From Gemmatimonadota bacterium (GTDB taxonomy: Bacteria; Gemmatimonadota; Gemmatimonadetes; Gemmatimonadales; Gemmatimonadaceae), in the NCBI GenBank assembly GCA_016719105.1, contig JADKAQ010000036.1:1-29741 (forward strand): a DNA stretch of 29,741 bases, in the 5' to 3' direction. Each line of letters starts with the position of its first letter. Within the stretch, counting starts at the first letter, position 1. Made by a program: the position numbers and the translations under genes. Positions 1-8,688 of the stretch are shown one piece after another. The notes beneath the pieces were generated by a model that had not been told where the DNA came from, made no database searches, and was given only the letters and a program-made list of their open reading frames with translations.

Positions 1-1061
1 CGCTCGCCCAGCGTCCAGCGCGTCGTGAACTGCTGGTCGAGGCAGCTGCACCAGGTGCGCATCGAGCGCTCGGCCCCCCGTTCCGCCTCGTGCTGTTCGC
101 ACCTCCCCGCCACCGACGGAGGCCAGTCGCCGAGCGCCGGGAGCGCGGCGCGCGCACGCTCGGCCTGCAGGCTCGGCAGGCGCAACGCGAGGCGACGCAT
201 GTTCTCCATGTGCTGCGTCACCTGCGGCGACTGGCACCCTCCCGCGAAGAGCAGGGCCATGTCCTCGCGCATCGCCACGGCGAAGCGGGGGAGGATCGCC
301 ATCTCGGTCAGCGCCGCGCCGGGGTTGGTGAGCATGCGCCCGAGCATGTCGAGCAGGCCGTCGACCGAGTTCGACGCGAGTCCGCCAGGTGCCATGGGGA
401 GCGCCTGCGGCATGTTCTTGTCCCACCAGACGTAGGGGTCGGCGAAGGCGCGCGGGATGAAGGTGGTGTCGCCTCCCTCCGGTTCCCACGAGTTGCCGAA
501 CTCGTCGCGCCGGATCGTCTTCGACACCTGGTACGGCGAGTCCGGCGGGATCAGGCGGCGGCAGCGGTTGGAATAGGCGCGGATGGTGCGCGCGTACAGG
601 TTGCCGAACTCCCAGTGCGCGGCCGCATTCGGCCAGTCGCCGTCGAAGATGGCGCGGAACTCGGGGCCTAACGCGTAGCGGCTCCAGCTCTCCGGCGGCA
701 GGTAGTGCAGTCCGGCGGCGATGAGGAGCCGGCGGCGCTCTCCCTCGCGCGCGCGGGCGCGGGCACGCCGCCCTTCCAGCTCCGCCGCCTCGCGCGCGTA
801 CATCGCCGCCCGGTTCTCGGCGTACACGCGCTGCTGGGCGGCAATCCCCTGTTGGACCTTCTGGATCGCGGCAAGGGTGTTGAGGTCGGTCGCGCTCGTC
901 CCGCGCTCCGTGCCGGCGTTCCACTGGAAGGGGCCGCCAGCCACCGCGCGCCGGCCGTCCCAGAACTCCTCGGCCGCCGGGACCTCCACCTCCTGCCCGG
1001 TGAGGAAATGGCGCGCGCCGTTCCAGGGGAAGCGCGAATCGGGCTGGCGCTCCAGCGTCAC
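1..1061 (-). CDS. Hypothetical protein, C-terminus beyond the window
   Basis: An uninterrupted minus-strand frame of about 353 codons runs from a GTG at 1061 off the left edge. I do not recognise the family. The GTG overlaps the TGA of the upstream gene in a GTGA arrangement, which implies translational coupling and decides the start. No signal peptide or membrane segment is obvious. There is an Arg/Glu-rich, probably helical stretch at about residues 80-110, a Trp/Pro/aromatic-rich middle, and a C-terminal part with a CxC pair (TWCSCLDQQF) and further cysteines that could bind metal or form disulfides. A TTA leucine codon occurs in a CGTTAGGC context at 666-673. The frame and partnership with the neighbour are well supported; the function is unknown. 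Confidence 0.7.
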   Translation of the reverse strand, partial: MTLERQPDSRFPWNGARHFLTGQEVEVPAAEEFWDGRRAVAGGPFQWNAGTERGTSATDLNTLAAIQKVQQGIAAQQRVYAENRAAMYAREAAELEGRRARARAREGERRRLLIAAGLHYLPPESWSRYALGPEFRAIFDGDWPNAAAHWEFGNLYARTIRAYSNRCRRLIPPDSPYQVSKTIRRDEFGNSWEPEGGDTTFIPRAFADPYVWWDKNMPQALPMAPGGLASNSVDGLLDMLGRMLTNPGAALTEMAILPRFAVAMREDMALLFAGGCQSPQVTQHMENMRRLALRLPSLQAERARAALPALGDWPPSVAGRCEQHEAERGAERSMRTWCSCLDQQFTTRWTLGE

Positions 1062-1888
1062 CCCCTGGCGTAGTGATAGATCGTGACGCTGCGGTAGCGT
1101 TCGCCGCGGTCGCGCAGGAGCGGGACGATGTGTGCGCGGAAGCGTTCGTGCTCGCGGGGGCCGTAGCGGGCGATGTCGAATCCCATCGGTCCCTTCTCGC
1201 GCGTGAAGTCGAGCAGCGGTTCGTCAGGCGCGATCGGGCGCACGATGGCGAAGTACTCGTTGAAGCCGCGTTCGCCCAGCCGATAGATGGCGAGGTCGCC
1301 CTCCACCTTCGCGAGTGTGGACCCTGGCCATCCGCGCTCCTGCAGCGTCGCGGGAGCGCCGCCGGGGGCCGCCGCGACCGTCGCCGAGGCGACGGGGCTG
1401 GCGTACAGCGGATGCTGCGGCATCACCGGGACCGCGACCAGGTAGCGGGTCCCCGCCTGCGGGCGCACCGGATAGACGCCCTGCGGCAGCGCCTCGCGCA
1501 CCACCTGGGTCGCCGAGCGCACGACCTGCGTTCCGTAGTTGGCGCGGCGCATCTGCATCTGGATGGCCGGGTGGGAAACGGCGGCGAAGGCGGCATCTTC
1601 CACGTAGAGCACGCCGTCCCGGGCCGCCAGCCGCACACTGAGCAGGACGCAGCTGTTGCCCGGGATGTCGGTGGGGAGCTGGATGGGAGTGGCGGGGGCG
1701 CGAGCGAGCGGGGCCATGCCGTCGTAGAGCATGGGGGTGCGCATGGGGGCTTCGCGCTGGAGCGCCTGCAGGATGAGGGGGGCCTGACAAGGGTGTCCGG
1801 GAGCAGGCTGCGCCGAGGCGGCGAGCGGAAGCAGGGTGGCGAGCGCGAGCGGCCAGCGCGAGAGACGGGGGCGGATTGTCAGCTGCAT
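1058..1888 (-). CDS. Exported hypothetical protein
   Basis: The protein is about 276 aa. The ATG at 1888 is chosen over an upstream in-frame option because it begins a clear Sec signal peptide: basic MQLTIRPRLSR, a hydrophobic core, then ASAQP as the probable cleavage site near residue 26. The mature part has two cysteines (PGHPC and NSCVL) that could form a disulfide and a beta-rich middle. The C-terminus is rich in aromatic and charged residues. No catalytic motif is recognised. The gene overlaps the next gene by 4 bp (GTGA), so the two are probably co-translated and may act together in the envelope. Family unknown. Confidence 0.75.
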   Translation of the reverse strand: MQLTIRPRLSRWPLALATLLPLAASAQPAPGHPCQAPLILQALQREAPMRTPMLYDGMAPLARAPATPIQLPTDIPGNSCVLLSVRLAARDGVLYVEDAAFAAVSHPAIQMQMRRANYGTQVVRSATQVVREALPQGVYPVRPQAGTRYLVAVPVMPQHPLYASPVASATVAAAPGGAPATLQERGWPGSTLAKVEGDLAIYRLGERGFNEYFAIVRPIAPDEPLLDFTREKGPMGFDIARYGPREHERFRAHIVPLLRDRGERYRSVTIYHYARG

Positions 1889-2065
1889 CGCGGGGCCTCG
1901 GTGGGGGCCGGTCGATCGGGCTTCGCTCGTTAGCGCGGAGGCGGGAAAAGTGGCGCCTTCCGTCGTGGGGCGCGAGAGGAGGAGAGTCGTCGGCCACGCC
2001 GCCCACACGTCGGCCCCATGCCGGCGACCGACAACTCGGCAGCGGTCGGTGCTCCCACCGATCTG

Positions 2066-2633
2066 CTACCTCAGCGCCCCCTCGAACACCCGCTGCACCT
2101 CGATCACCAGCGCCTCCTCCGCCCCCTCCGGCCGCCACACGAGCGTCTCCATGACGATCTCGGGACGGTCCTCTCCGCGCCGCCATCGCTCGATGCACCA
2201 CGCGTCAGCATCGACGATCCAGTACTCGTCGACCTGTTCGTCCATGTAGATGCGCCGCTTGACCCCACGGTCACGGCGCGCGGTGGACGGCGACAGCACC
2301 TCGATCGCCAGCAACAGTCGCTTCGCGTCGGCGAACGAACGCGGACGCGGTGCATCCGGCGTGCGCGGCACGACGAAGACGTCGGGTTCGAGCAGTCGGC
2401 GCGGCGAGAACTCGACGTCGGCTGGGGCCACGATCGCTTCGCCGATTCCATGTGCGCGAAGGAAGGACGTCAGCACATCGCGACAGCGCGAGCGCCAGGC
2501 GCTGATGATCCCACGACGGCGCTGGTGTCATCGCCAGCTCGCCGTCGAGCACTTCGTATCGGTTGCCGTCGTCCGGCAACGCCGCGACCAGCGCGGCCGT
2601 CCACTCGGTGGCCATGCGTTGAGGGTACGCCAT
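2066..2633 (-). pseudogene. Uma2 family (DUF820) endonuclease-like protein, frameshifted
   Basis: Two frames join to give a protein of about 188 aa, the usual length of Uma2 proteins (PD-(D/E)xK nuclease fold). The N-terminal part, from ATG 2633 (alternative 2615), carries NRYEVLDGELAMTPAPSWDHQ. The C-terminal part, in another frame, carries LEPDVFVVP, then LLAIEVLSPSTARRD and DEYWIVD, the typical acidic and ExLSPS motifs of the fold. The frame changes by one base near 2477, between LALALSR and VLTSFLRAHG. It is either a real frameshift or a sequencing error. A start at the GTG at 2476 alone would lack the N-terminal third of the fold. The biological role of Uma2 proteins is generally unproven. 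Confidence 0.75.
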
Positions 2634-2953
2634 CCCTGCTCTCCCCCGCAAGAGTGCATGACCGGTGCCTAACGCTCGGCGAGGGCGGAGCGTCATCAAT
2701 TCCTTGCGGACTGGGGCGTGGCGCTGCGTCCGGCGTTGCGGGCTACGATCGCCGTGGCTTGCCATCGGGTCCCGCTTCCGAGGCTCAGAACGGGTCCGCG
2801 GAGCCTGGTACGCGGCCGGCGCCCCTAGGATACCAGAAGGCCCCGACAATTACGCGCCCGAGTGATCCCCCCGCGTCCGTTCTTGCGCGTGTTCAGTATG
2901 GGGCTCCGGCGACTTTCGCCGCCCAGCGCCGTCGTACACATCGAGGAGGCGGT
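2634..2953. other. Intergenic region upstream of the lipoprotein gene
   Basis: These 320 bp lie between the divergently oriented Uma2 remnant and the lipoprotein gene. No convincing gene is seen. An open plus-strand frame crosses it, but its amino-acid composition is that of non-coding GC-rich DNA. One CGTTAGGC octamer, read on the minus strand, lies at 2667-2674. A promoter for the lipoprotein gene should lie here, but I cannot point to clear -35/-10 boxes. Confidence 0.5.
2943..2949 (+). promoter_or_regulatory. Ribosome binding site of the Big_2/ZU5 lipoprotein gene
   Basis: GAGGAGG ends four bases before the ATG at 2954. It fixes that ATG as the start even though the reading frame stays open nearly 1 kb further upstream. 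Confidence 0.75.
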
Positions 2954-5479
2954 ATGAATCGCATCGCTATGGCACTCGGCCTGATTGCCAGCGCCGTCAC
3001 GCTCAATGCCTGCAGCGGCGGGGGTGACGGAGGGGGGGGTGGGACGACGCCCCCACCGCCGGTGACGGTCGCGAGCGTCAGCGTCTCGCCATCCGACCAG
3101 ACGCTGGCGCCGCAACAGACGGCGCAGCTGACCGCCACGGTCAAGGACGCGCAGGGGAATACGCTCAGCGGGCGCACCGTCGACTGGTCGTCTTCGCAGA
3201 CGGGGACGGCCTCGGTCAGCAGCAGCGGCCTTGTGACCGCGGTGGCCGCGGGGACTGCGACCATCACCGCGACGAGCGAGGGGAAGAGCGGCACCGCGCA
3301 GGTGACCGTGACCGCGCCGGTCGCGACGGTCAACGTCTCGGCGCCTTCCACCACGCTCGTGCCGACGCAGACGTTGCAGCTCAGCGTCGTACTGAAGGAC
3401 CAGGGAGGGGCGACGCTCACCGGACGCCCGGTGACCTACACCTCCTCGGCGGCGCAGGCGGTGACCGTCAACTCATCTGGGCTGGTCACGGCGGTCGCGG
3501 TCGGCACCGCGACGATCACCGCGACGAGCGAAGGAAAGAACGGGACGATCGCCCTGACGGTCGCCCCCGGCGTTCTCGTCGGGACGGCGGGCGGCACGGT
3601 GACCGCCGCGGATAGTTCCGTGGTGGTGACCATCCCGCCTAACGCGCTTGGCACCGACACGCCCATCTCCATCACCCCCGTCTCCGGCACGCTCGCCGCA
3701 CCGGCCGCGGCCGATCTCGCCGGCACGGCCTACCAGATCGGCCCCTCGGGGCTCACGTTCAGCCAGCCGGTCACGATCAAGCTCAAGTACGCCCTGTCGA
3801 CCCTCCCGCTGTGGGCCATGTCCGGCGACCTCACGGTCATGGTGAACAATGGCACCGGGTGGACGCCGTTGGGCGGCGTGGTGGTGGACCCGGTCGCGCG
3901 TACGGTGTCGGGGACGACGACGTCGCTCGGTTCGCTCAGCTCGTCGTTGGTCACGACGAGTGGTGGCACGACGGCGAACGGTCGCCACGCCGGTTCCATG
4001 GCGCGGGCGGGCGTCGGTGCCGGTGTCGCCCCCCAACTGCTGGCAGCGGGCTCCCCGGCCGTGACGACCATTGCGGTCAACTGGGCCTCGGTGAACCTGA
4101 CGCCGGCGTCGGACAGCGTGAACAACCAGAAGCGCAGCGTGCAGCTGCACGCGGGCCTCGTGCCGACCGGTGTGTCCACGACCGTCCCCGCCCCGCCGGG
4201 GATCACGAAGCCGACGGCGTTGTGGCGCTACCGCTGGCGCACCACCGGACAGAACGGGACGCTCGGTGGAGGGTCGAACGACACCGGGTGGAACGACAGC
4301 CCCGACGAGCAGTACATCTGCACGAATGCCAATCTCGACGTCGTGCAGGGGAAGATGGACGACGTCATCCTCGACATCCTGCTCAATCCCGGCACTGAAA
4401 ACGACCCGGCGAACCAGAAGATCGTTCGGAAGCAGATGTCGGTCTACGCAGGGCTCAAGAAGACGTTCGAGATCTCCCCGGACCTCGCGACCATCGGCCC
4501 CGGGGTCACCCAGCAGATGCATTTCATCATCCGGGACCAGGCGGGCAGCATCCTCCCGCCGGGTTCGAACACCCTCTTCACCTGGCAAAACAGCGACATT
4601 GCCGGGACGCTCCAGCAGAGCCAGACCGAATTTGCCGGATACCAGGCGAAGAACACCTTCACCAGCCCGCCGCCGCGCGTGGACCGCATCGACGCCAAGG
4701 TCCAGGGGAAGACCACGGTCACCGAACGCCAGTCGCACTGGGACTTCAGCAAGGTGATCCCCACGCTGGTGATCGACAACATCGTCACGGTGACGTACAA
4801 CCTCCTCGGGAACGCGCACACCTTCATGACCGTGCACGTGAACTACACGGTCACGCTCTCGCCGGCCAATCCCACCGTGGCCGTCGACGGGCAGCCGCAA
4901 TCGTTGCAGGCGGTGCTGACGCCGGCGTACAACGGTCCCGGGTTGGCGTATGTGTGGAGCTCGCCGGGGACGCACGGTACGCTGAGCGAGACCAACGGCA
5001 ATCACTCGGCGAGCAAGACGGCCACGTTCACGCCCAAGACGCTCGACCAGGGGGGGACCGACCAGGTCTCGGTGAAGGTCGTGTCGTGGGTGGCCAACAC
5101 GGAGCTGGAAACGTTAGGCACGGGGACGGCGAACGTGATCGTCGACCCGTTCCGCACCGCACGATTCAGCGCCAGGCAGATCTCGGTCAACGGCGGGGCG
5201 AGCACCTTCACGACCGCCACGCTGGAGATCCCGAAGGTCGCCGGGGCGGTGACCTACCAGGTGCAAGGGACCGTGCTGGGAGCGCCGTATACACGGACAT
5301 TCACTGGCGCGACGTCGAGCAACACGCAGTCGCTCAACCAGGTGCTGGACGGGGGGAGCGTGTGGTACATCAACCTCGACGGCGGCTACAACACCATCAA
5401 GTCGGCGGCCGACGCGCGGTACCAGTTGTACCTGACGAACTACGCGAGTTCGACGGCGAAGTACAAGGCGTTGCCGTAG
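2954..5479 (+). CDS. Surface lipoprotein with two Big_2 Ig-like domains and a ZU5-like domain
   Basis: The protein is 841 aa. The signal peptide ends in a lipobox-like TLNAC with the lipidated cysteine at residue 20, followed by a Gly/Pro linker. Two bacterial Ig-like (Big_2) repeats follow at about 38-119 and 122-204; both contain the hallmark SSGLVTAVA-GTATITATSEGK. Residues about 208-333 resemble a ZU5 domain (GGTVTAADSSVVVTIPPNAL, then GPSGLTFSQPVTIKLKY). The remaining 500 residues are beta-rich with another Ig-like segment near 630-700; I do not assign them. It should be a membrane-anchored surface or periplasmic protein with an adhesive or structural role. The start is set by a strong ribosome binding site. 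It is convergent with the next gene and appears to be a single transcription unit. Confidence 0.85.
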   Translation: MNRIAMALGLIASAVTLNACSGGGDGGGGGTTPPPPVTVASVSVSPSDQTLAPQQTAQLTATVKDAQGNTLSGRTVDWSSSQTGTASVSSSGLVTAVAAGTATITATSEGKSGTAQVTVTAPVATVNVSAPSTTLVPTQTLQLSVVLKDQGGATLTGRPVTYTSSAAQAVTVNSSGLVTAVAVGTATITATSEGKNGTIALTVAPGVLVGTAGGTVTAADSSVVVTIPPNALGTDTPISITPVSGTLAAPAAADLAGTAYQIGPSGLTFSQPVTIKLKYALSTLPLWAMSGDLTVMVNNGTGWTPLGGVVVDPVARTVSGTTTSLGSLSSSLVTTSGGTTANGRHAGSMARAGVGAGVAPQLLAAGSPAVTTIAVNWASVNLTPASDSVNNQKRSVQLHAGLVPTGVSTTVPAPPGITKPTALWRYRWRTTGQNGTLGGGSNDTGWNDSPDEQYICTNANLDVVQGKMDDVILDILLNPGTENDPANQKIVRKQMSVYAGLKKTFEISPDLATIGPGVTQQMHFIIRDQAGSILPPGSNTLFTWQNSDIAGTLQQSQTEFAGYQAKNTFTSPPPRVDRIDAKVQGKTTVTERQSHWDFSKVIPTLVIDNIVTVTYNLLGNAHTFMTVHVNYTVTLSPANPTVAVDGQPQSLQAVLTPAYNGPGLAYVWSSPGTHGTLSETNGNHSASKTATFTPKTLDQGGTDQVSVKVVSWVANTELETLGTGTANVIVDPFRTARFSARQISVNGGASTFTTATLEIPKVAGAVTYQVQGTVLGAPYTRTFTGATSSNTQSLNQVLDGGSVWYINLDGGYNTIKSAADARYQLYLTNYASSTAKYKALP

Positions 5480-5562
5480 GGGGTGGCGCCTCCCCTGCTC
5501 CAGGGCGGCGTCCTCCGAGGGACCTGCATGGTTTGAGGGATGAGTAGTGTGCGATGAGCCGA

Positions 5563-5596
5563 GGGCCGGGCGCCTCCACTGTGGGGGCCCCGGCCC
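5563..5596. terminator. GC hairpin between convergent genes
   Basis: GGGCCGGG at 5563-5570 pairs with CCCGGCCC at 5589-5596. After one unpaired base the stem continues inward for about seven more pairs (including one G-T wobble) to a 3-base loop, giving about 15 pairs. It lies between two genes that converge, so it could end transcription from both sides. There is no T-run, so intrinsic termination is not certain. Confidence 0.45.
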
Positions 5597-5722
5597 GACT
5601 CGATAACGTCAACACGGCGAACCTGAACGCCTTCGGGCGACTCACGCAGGGGAAGAAGCTCCTCCGGTCCGTGCGACCGACCCACGCTGCCCGACACACC
5701 CTACATCGATACAACCACCGCC

Positions 5723-7705
5723 CTAGGGGGTGACCTTCCGAAACCTGATGTCGCGTGCCCGCCCGTTGCCGGCGTCAAAGCCGGTCACCGTGCCTTGCGC
5801 ATCGCGGCGAAAGACGACCTGGCTCACCGGCAATGTGGCAGAGAAGGAATCCCCGGTGGTGTGCGTCAGCGTGACCGGCCCGAAACGACGGTGCCGGATG
5901 ACGAGTTGTCCGCCCTCGACGCTCAGGTCGTAGAACGTCTCCAGCTCCTCGCTGAAATAGCGACCCGCGAAGGTGGCGAGATCAACTGCCGCTTGCTCTG
6001 CGACTCGCCGTCCGGGGTGCTGCCCGTCCTGCTGAAAGGTGATCCCCTCCACTGCGCCGTCGGGGGCCGCGTTGAACGTGATCCGCGCCGGTGCGCCGAC
6101 CACCTCAAACGCCGTCATGGAGGTGGGGCGCAGCGGGAGCGCCGGCTGTCCCGGGAGCTGGAGCCGCAGCTGATTCCCCTGCTGTTCCACCGTCAGGAGC
6201 AGGCCGCCGAGTGTCGTCATCTCGTACTTGCCGGCATAGCGCCGGAGCGTTGCTGCAGGCACGTCAACGCCCGAGGCCGCAGTCGCGCTCGCGGTCGCGC
6301 GCGGGGGCATCGTCATGTGCTGGGCGAAGAAGGCGTCGGCCACGACGCCGGCAATGCCGCCGGGGACGCCCTGGTAGTTGCTGAACACGACGTACCCGGC
6401 GTCAAGGTCGGGGTAGTACACGAACGTGGAGCTGTGCGCGATGTCATTGCCGCCGTGCTGCCACCGGCGCAGCCCGCGGTTTGTGTCGAGAAAGAGACCA
6501 TAGCCGTAGTTCGACGGCTTTCCATCGTTGAGCACGAACGACGTCGACAGCTCCTTGATCACGGCCGGCCCGCCCAGCTCTCCGGTCTTGAAGTTGTGCA
6601 TCCACTTGGCGACGTCGCCCGGCGTGGTATAGATGCCGCCGGCCCCCGCCGACCCATGGAGATCGCGCACTTCACGGAAGCCACCCTCGCCGGGGATGTA
6701 CCCGGCCGAGCGGCCGTGGATGATCTGGCCAGGATTGGCGCGCACCCACGTCTTCGTCATCCCCAGCGGGAGGAAGACCTCGTTGCGCATCCACTCCGCG
6801 AACGGAACGCCGGTGACGCGCTCCGCCACGATGGTCGCCAGGGCGAACGCCGAGTTGTTGTAGTTGAACTCCGCCCCCGGCTCATTCTGCAGCGCCGGTT
6901 GGCGGTTGATGACCTTGATGACCTCGTCCGACGCGATGTAGTCCCCCTCCAGCACCTGACGTCCCTCGATGATCAGCGTGTTGATGAACTCGCGGTAGCC
7001 GGTGGTGTGCGTCAACAGGTGGCGCACGGTGATCGTCTTGCCGAAGTCCTTGAGTTCAGGGATGTGCTTTCGCACGTCGTCGCTCAGGGAGAGCTTGCCC
7101 CGCGAGGCCAGCAGGGCGAGGGCGAAGCCGGTGAACTGTTTCGACGAAGAACCAATGTTGGTCGGCGTCTCGGCGGTGAACGGCATCTCGTACGTCAGGT
7201 CAGCGGCGCCATAGCCCTTCACGAACGCCAGCTTGCCCTCCTTGATCACGCCCACGACCGCGCCGGGCGTGTCCTTGTACAGCTGGGCGGCGGCCTGGTC
7301 CACCTTGCCTTCCGGAGTCGTCGCGACCGGTTCGGACCGCGTGAGCTGCACGCGCACGGCGCCCCCTTTGCCCGCCGTCGCCGGCGTCACCTCGACCACG
7401 TACCGGCCCACCGTGTCGGTGGCGAACGCAAACGACTCCGGCCCCCCTCGCCCGACGCGCGCCGAGCGCTGCACGCGTTTGCCCGTGGGGCCCGTGATCG
7501 TCACCGTGGCGTCCACCCCATCCTGATCCACTCGGCCGGCCACGAAGTGGCGATTCGGAAGATTCAGCTCGTATCGGAGCATCCCATCCGCCGGCAGCGT
7601 CGCGCGTATCGGCGTGCGGAGCTGTAGCTGCGGCGCTTGTTGCGCGTGGACGCCGCTGCCGCAGAAGAGAAGGAGCGCGACACCGCGCGTTATACAGGCT
7701 TGCAT
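5723..7705 (-). CDS. Secreted beta-lactamase-fold serine hydrolase (class C/esterase type)
   Basis: The protein is 660 aa. The ATG at 7705 is chosen because it starts a signal peptide ending in GSGVHA, cleaved near residue 21. Residues about 25-125 form a beta-sandwich resembling pre-peptidase C-terminal domains. Residues about 133-500 are the PF00144 fold with SxxK at 186-189 (SSSK), YxN at 282-284 (YNN) and HGG at 417-419. These are the catalytic Ser/Lys, Tyr and third motif of class C beta-lactamases, DD-peptidases and EstB-type esterases. The C-terminal 170 residues hold two similar lipocalin-like units, each opening with a phrase of the LRRYAGKYE/LATFAGRYF type. The substrate cannot be told from sequence: D-peptide or ester hydrolysis are both possible, and a resistance role is not implied. 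A single gene, convergent with the lipoprotein. Confidence 0.88.
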   Translation of the reverse strand: MQACITRGVALLLFCGSGVHAQQAPQLQLRTPIRATLPADGMLRYELNLPNRHFVAGRVDQDGVDATVTITGPTGKRVQRSARVGRGGPESFAFATDTVGRYVVEVTPATAGKGGAVRVQLTRSEPVATTPEGKVDQAAAQLYKDTPGAVVGVIKEGKLAFVKGYGAADLTYEMPFTAETPTNIGSSSKQFTGFALALLASRGKLSLSDDVRKHIPELKDFGKTITVRHLLTHTTGYREFINTLIIEGRQVLEGDYIASDEVIKVINRQPALQNEPGAEFNYNNSAFALATIVAERVTGVPFAEWMRNEVFLPLGMTKTWVRANPGQIIHGRSAGYIPGEGGFREVRDLHGSAGAGGIYTTPGDVAKWMHNFKTGELGGPAVIKELSTSFVLNDGKPSNYGYGLFLDTNRGLRRWQHGGNDIAHSSTFVYYPDLDAGYVVFSNYQGVPGGIAGVVADAFFAQHMTMPPRATASATAASGVDVPAATLRRYAGKYEMTTLGGLLLTVEQQGNQLRLQLPGQPALPLRPTSMTAFEVVGAPARITFNAAPDGAVEGITFQQDGQHPGRRVAEQAAVDLATFAGRYFSEELETFYDLSVEGGQLVIRHRRFGPVTLTHTTGDSFSATLPVSQVVFRRDAQGTVTGFDAGNGRARDIRFRKVTP

Positions 7706-8130
7706 GGCAGATCCTGAGGATGGCGGAACTGCCTCCCTATGGAGGCGGACGTCGGTGCGGCCTGTCGAGAACTTGGTATACAAAACGGCGCCGCGCAACG
7801 AGAGCCGCGCCAGGTGAGCATCGCCACGTGACTTCCGTGCGCCGACCGACGCGGGCCCATTGACGCGTTCGCACGCTTTGCAGGCGACACCTCGCACCTA
7901 ACGAGCGCCCCTTCCCCGCTCCCATCGCGCGGGGCGCACGTGCCCCCGGACGGCGCGCGCGATGGCTCCATCGAACGAGCGGACGGTCGCATGCATCGCC
8001 GGCCTGCGGCCGAATGTGAAACACCGGCGTGTTCCCCCCGTACCGTGATGTAGTGAACACACACGGTACACCGCGTCGGCTCCTCCTGCCGCCGTGCTCG
8101 CATACGCCGCCTCTACCGAGCCGCCCCCTC
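7706..8130. other. Divergent intergenic region with promoter-like elements
   Basis: These 425 bp separate two divergently transcribed genes and must contain both promoters. No coding signal is seen. An AT-richer patch around 7770-7785 (GTATACAAAAC, read on either strand) is the best candidate -10 region for the minus-strand hydrolase. A perfect inverted repeat at 8040-8069 and a shorter one (AACAC-CGGC-GTGTT, about 8019-8032) lie upstream of the plus-strand gene. Confidence 0.45.
8040..8069. promoter_or_regulatory. Inverted repeat, possible operator
   Basis: GTACCGTG at 8040-8047 and CACGGTAC at 8062-8069 are perfect inverted 8-mers separated by 14 bp, so their centres lie about two helical turns (22 bp) apart. 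The position, 60-90 bp upstream of the ATG at 8131 in a divergent promoter region, fits a repressor or activator site. No regulator gene is adjacent, so the binding protein is unknown. Confidence 0.4.
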
Positions 8131-8658
8131 ATGTCCTACCACGCTTCCCGCCTCGCCACCCGCTCGCTCGTCTTCGCGAGCAGCCTCCTGCTGCTCGCTC
8201 CCCCGTCCATCGCCCAGCGTCCGGGAACGCCACCTTCCGACACCTCGTGGATCGTGCCGCGCGTACCGCTCGCCCTGGCCCGGAAGAGCCTGCCCACGCG
8301 GGACGCACAGGCCGCGGTGCTGCTCATGGACACCACGCTCGTGCTGCAGTTCACCGACCGCGGATTGTCACGGATGAAAGCGAGCGTTCGCGACTCCGCG
8401 CCACAGGACGTCGGCCAGCGCCTGCTCGCCCGGATGGTCGGCTCCGCGCTCGGCGAGCTGTTCGATCACGGAATCGCGTACAACCTGCGCGCGTTGCGGG
8501 GCGCCCGCGTCGAAGGCAACCGCCTGGTGCTCGAGGACCTCGCCGGCAAGCGCGTGTTTGACCATGTCGAGATCAACGGCCGCGACGTCATGGATGACTT
8601 CTCGCCGGCCGACGCCTCGCGCTTCGCCGCCGCGGTGAACCGCGCGCTGCACCGCTGA
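8131..8658 (+). CDS. Exported hypothetical protein
   Basis: The protein is 175 aa. The ATG at 8131 is preferred because it begins a standard signal peptide (MSYHASRLATRSLVFASS, then a leucine-rich core and SIAQ cleavage near residue 29). The mature region of about 145 residues contains a segment predicted to be alpha/beta (AVLLMDTTLVLQFTDRGL) and an acidic C-terminal part (LVLEDLAGKRVFDHVEINGR). No cysteine, lipobox or catalytic motif is seen. No strong Shine-Dalgarno sequence precedes it. It is convergent with the downstream membrane protein gene, 30 bp away. Family not recognised. Confidence 0.7.
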   Translation: MSYHASRLATRSLVFASSLLLLAPPSIAQRPGTPPSDTSWIVPRVPLALARKSLPTRDAQAAVLLMDTTLVLQFTDRGLSRMKASVRDSAPQDVGQRLLARMVGSALGELFDHGIAYNLRALRGARVEGNRLVLEDLAGKRVFDHVEINGRDVMDDFSPADASRFAAAVNRALHR

Positions 8659-8688
8659 TACGCGCACTCCAGCACGCGGACTCGCGCA

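Noticed and set aside
2018..2953. Upstream extension of the lipoprotein frame to 2018
   Set aside because: It is open only because of high GC, crosses the Uma2 remnant in antisense and would place the signal peptide and lipobox internally. The ribosome binding site at 2943-2949 fixes the start at 2954.
3473..5005. A 510-codon open frame on the minus strand opposite the lipoprotein gene
   Set aside because: Arg/His/Gly-rich shadow of a real gene with no domain character, typical of high-GC third-position bias.
5795..7627. A 610-codon open frame on the plus strand opposite the beta-lactamase-fold gene
   Set aside because: Shadow frame. The opposite strand carries the SxxK, YxN and HGG motifs in order.
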